NCBI GenBank assembly: GCA_002316385.1
Contig: DCDL01000059.1
Location: 64,653-79,072, forward strand
Direction of reading: 5' to 3'
Source of the DNA: Clostridium sp. UBA1056
GTDB taxonomy: Bacteria; Bacillota; Clostridia; Clostridiales; Clostridiaceae
Length of the DNA: 14,420 bases
This document shows, one piece after another, positions 14,324 to 14,420 of this stretch (position 1 is its first letter; every line of letters begins with the position of its first letter). Below the pieces are notes generated by a model, which saw only the letters and a list, made by a program, of their open reading frames with translations, was not told the origin of the DNA and searched no databases. A program made the translations under genes and the position numbers.

Positions 14324-14420
14324 AGTACTTCCTCCTTCAATGTACAACCTTAGGCATCTGAAAATAAATAATAAGTCAAAGATGTGAAGTATATTTTGAG
14401 TTAGACAAGGAAACAGGTTC
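14324..14420 (-). other. Upstream region of the C39-like gene
   Basis: Upstream of the start on the minus strand lies the GAAGGAGG ribosome site. A TTGACT (14379-14374) has no acceptable -10 at 16-18 bases. I find no confident promoter or gene in the remaining bases to the window edge. Confidence 0.4.

Noticed and set aside
1..14420. CRISPR arrays, insertion sequences, tRNA or rRNA genes, attachment sites
   Set aside because: No regularly spaced repeats, transposase motifs, terminal inverted repeats with target duplications, or tRNA cloverleaf sequences were seen.

Overview
The window looks like chromosomal DNA from a low-GC Firmicute, most likely Clostridium sensu stricto. The support is strong A/T bias in coding and intergenic DNA, purine-rich Shine-Dalgarno sites, a T-box leader before thrS, a CtfAB-type CoA-transferase, and several Clostridium-like cell-wall enzymes. 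The species cannot be named from sequence alone. I see no insertion sequence, phage gene, rRNA, tRNA or CRISPR array.

Layout, left to right. 1-712 is gene-free, AT-rich, and carries a hairpin and small repeats. 713-2027 (+) is ctfA-ctfB, a two-subunit CoA-transferase operon that ends in a long hairpin shared with the convergent gene cca (2112-3497, -), a tRNA CCA-adding enzyme. 3805-4997 (+) is a two-gene operon: a small membrane coiled-coil protein, then a membrane-anchored polysaccharide deacetylase. It faces a PAP2 phosphatase (5113-5667, -) and an NlpC/P60 peptidase with no signal peptide (5732-7096, -). 7097-7752 is a regulatory region with a threonine T-box, its terminator and a second, unexplained structured RNA/DNA element ahead of thrS (7753-9690, +).

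The most interesting part is 9781-13325. A helix-turn-helix/TPR regulator of the RRNPP type (10021-11313, -) is followed 45 bases downstream by a 43-codon secreted-peptide gene (9844-9975, -) with a perfect Shine-Dalgarno. The regulator is divergent from a secreted M4 neutral protease (11652-13325, +). This is the gene order expected of a peptide quorum-sensing cassette controlling an extracellular protease, comparable in logic to NprR-NprX in Bacillus. Palindromes in the shared promoter region are candidate operators. The last gene (13394-14323, -) is a membrane-anchored C39-like cysteine protease-fold protein on a charged helical stalk.

The theme apart from ctfAB, cca and thrS is the cell surface: deacetylase, lipid-phosphate phosphatase, cell-wall peptidase, secreted protease and anchored cysteine peptidase. 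Most transcription units are separated by long near-perfect hairpins that look like shared bidirectional terminators (2051-2088, 5054-5098, 13347-13390), so each unit is probably regulated independently.
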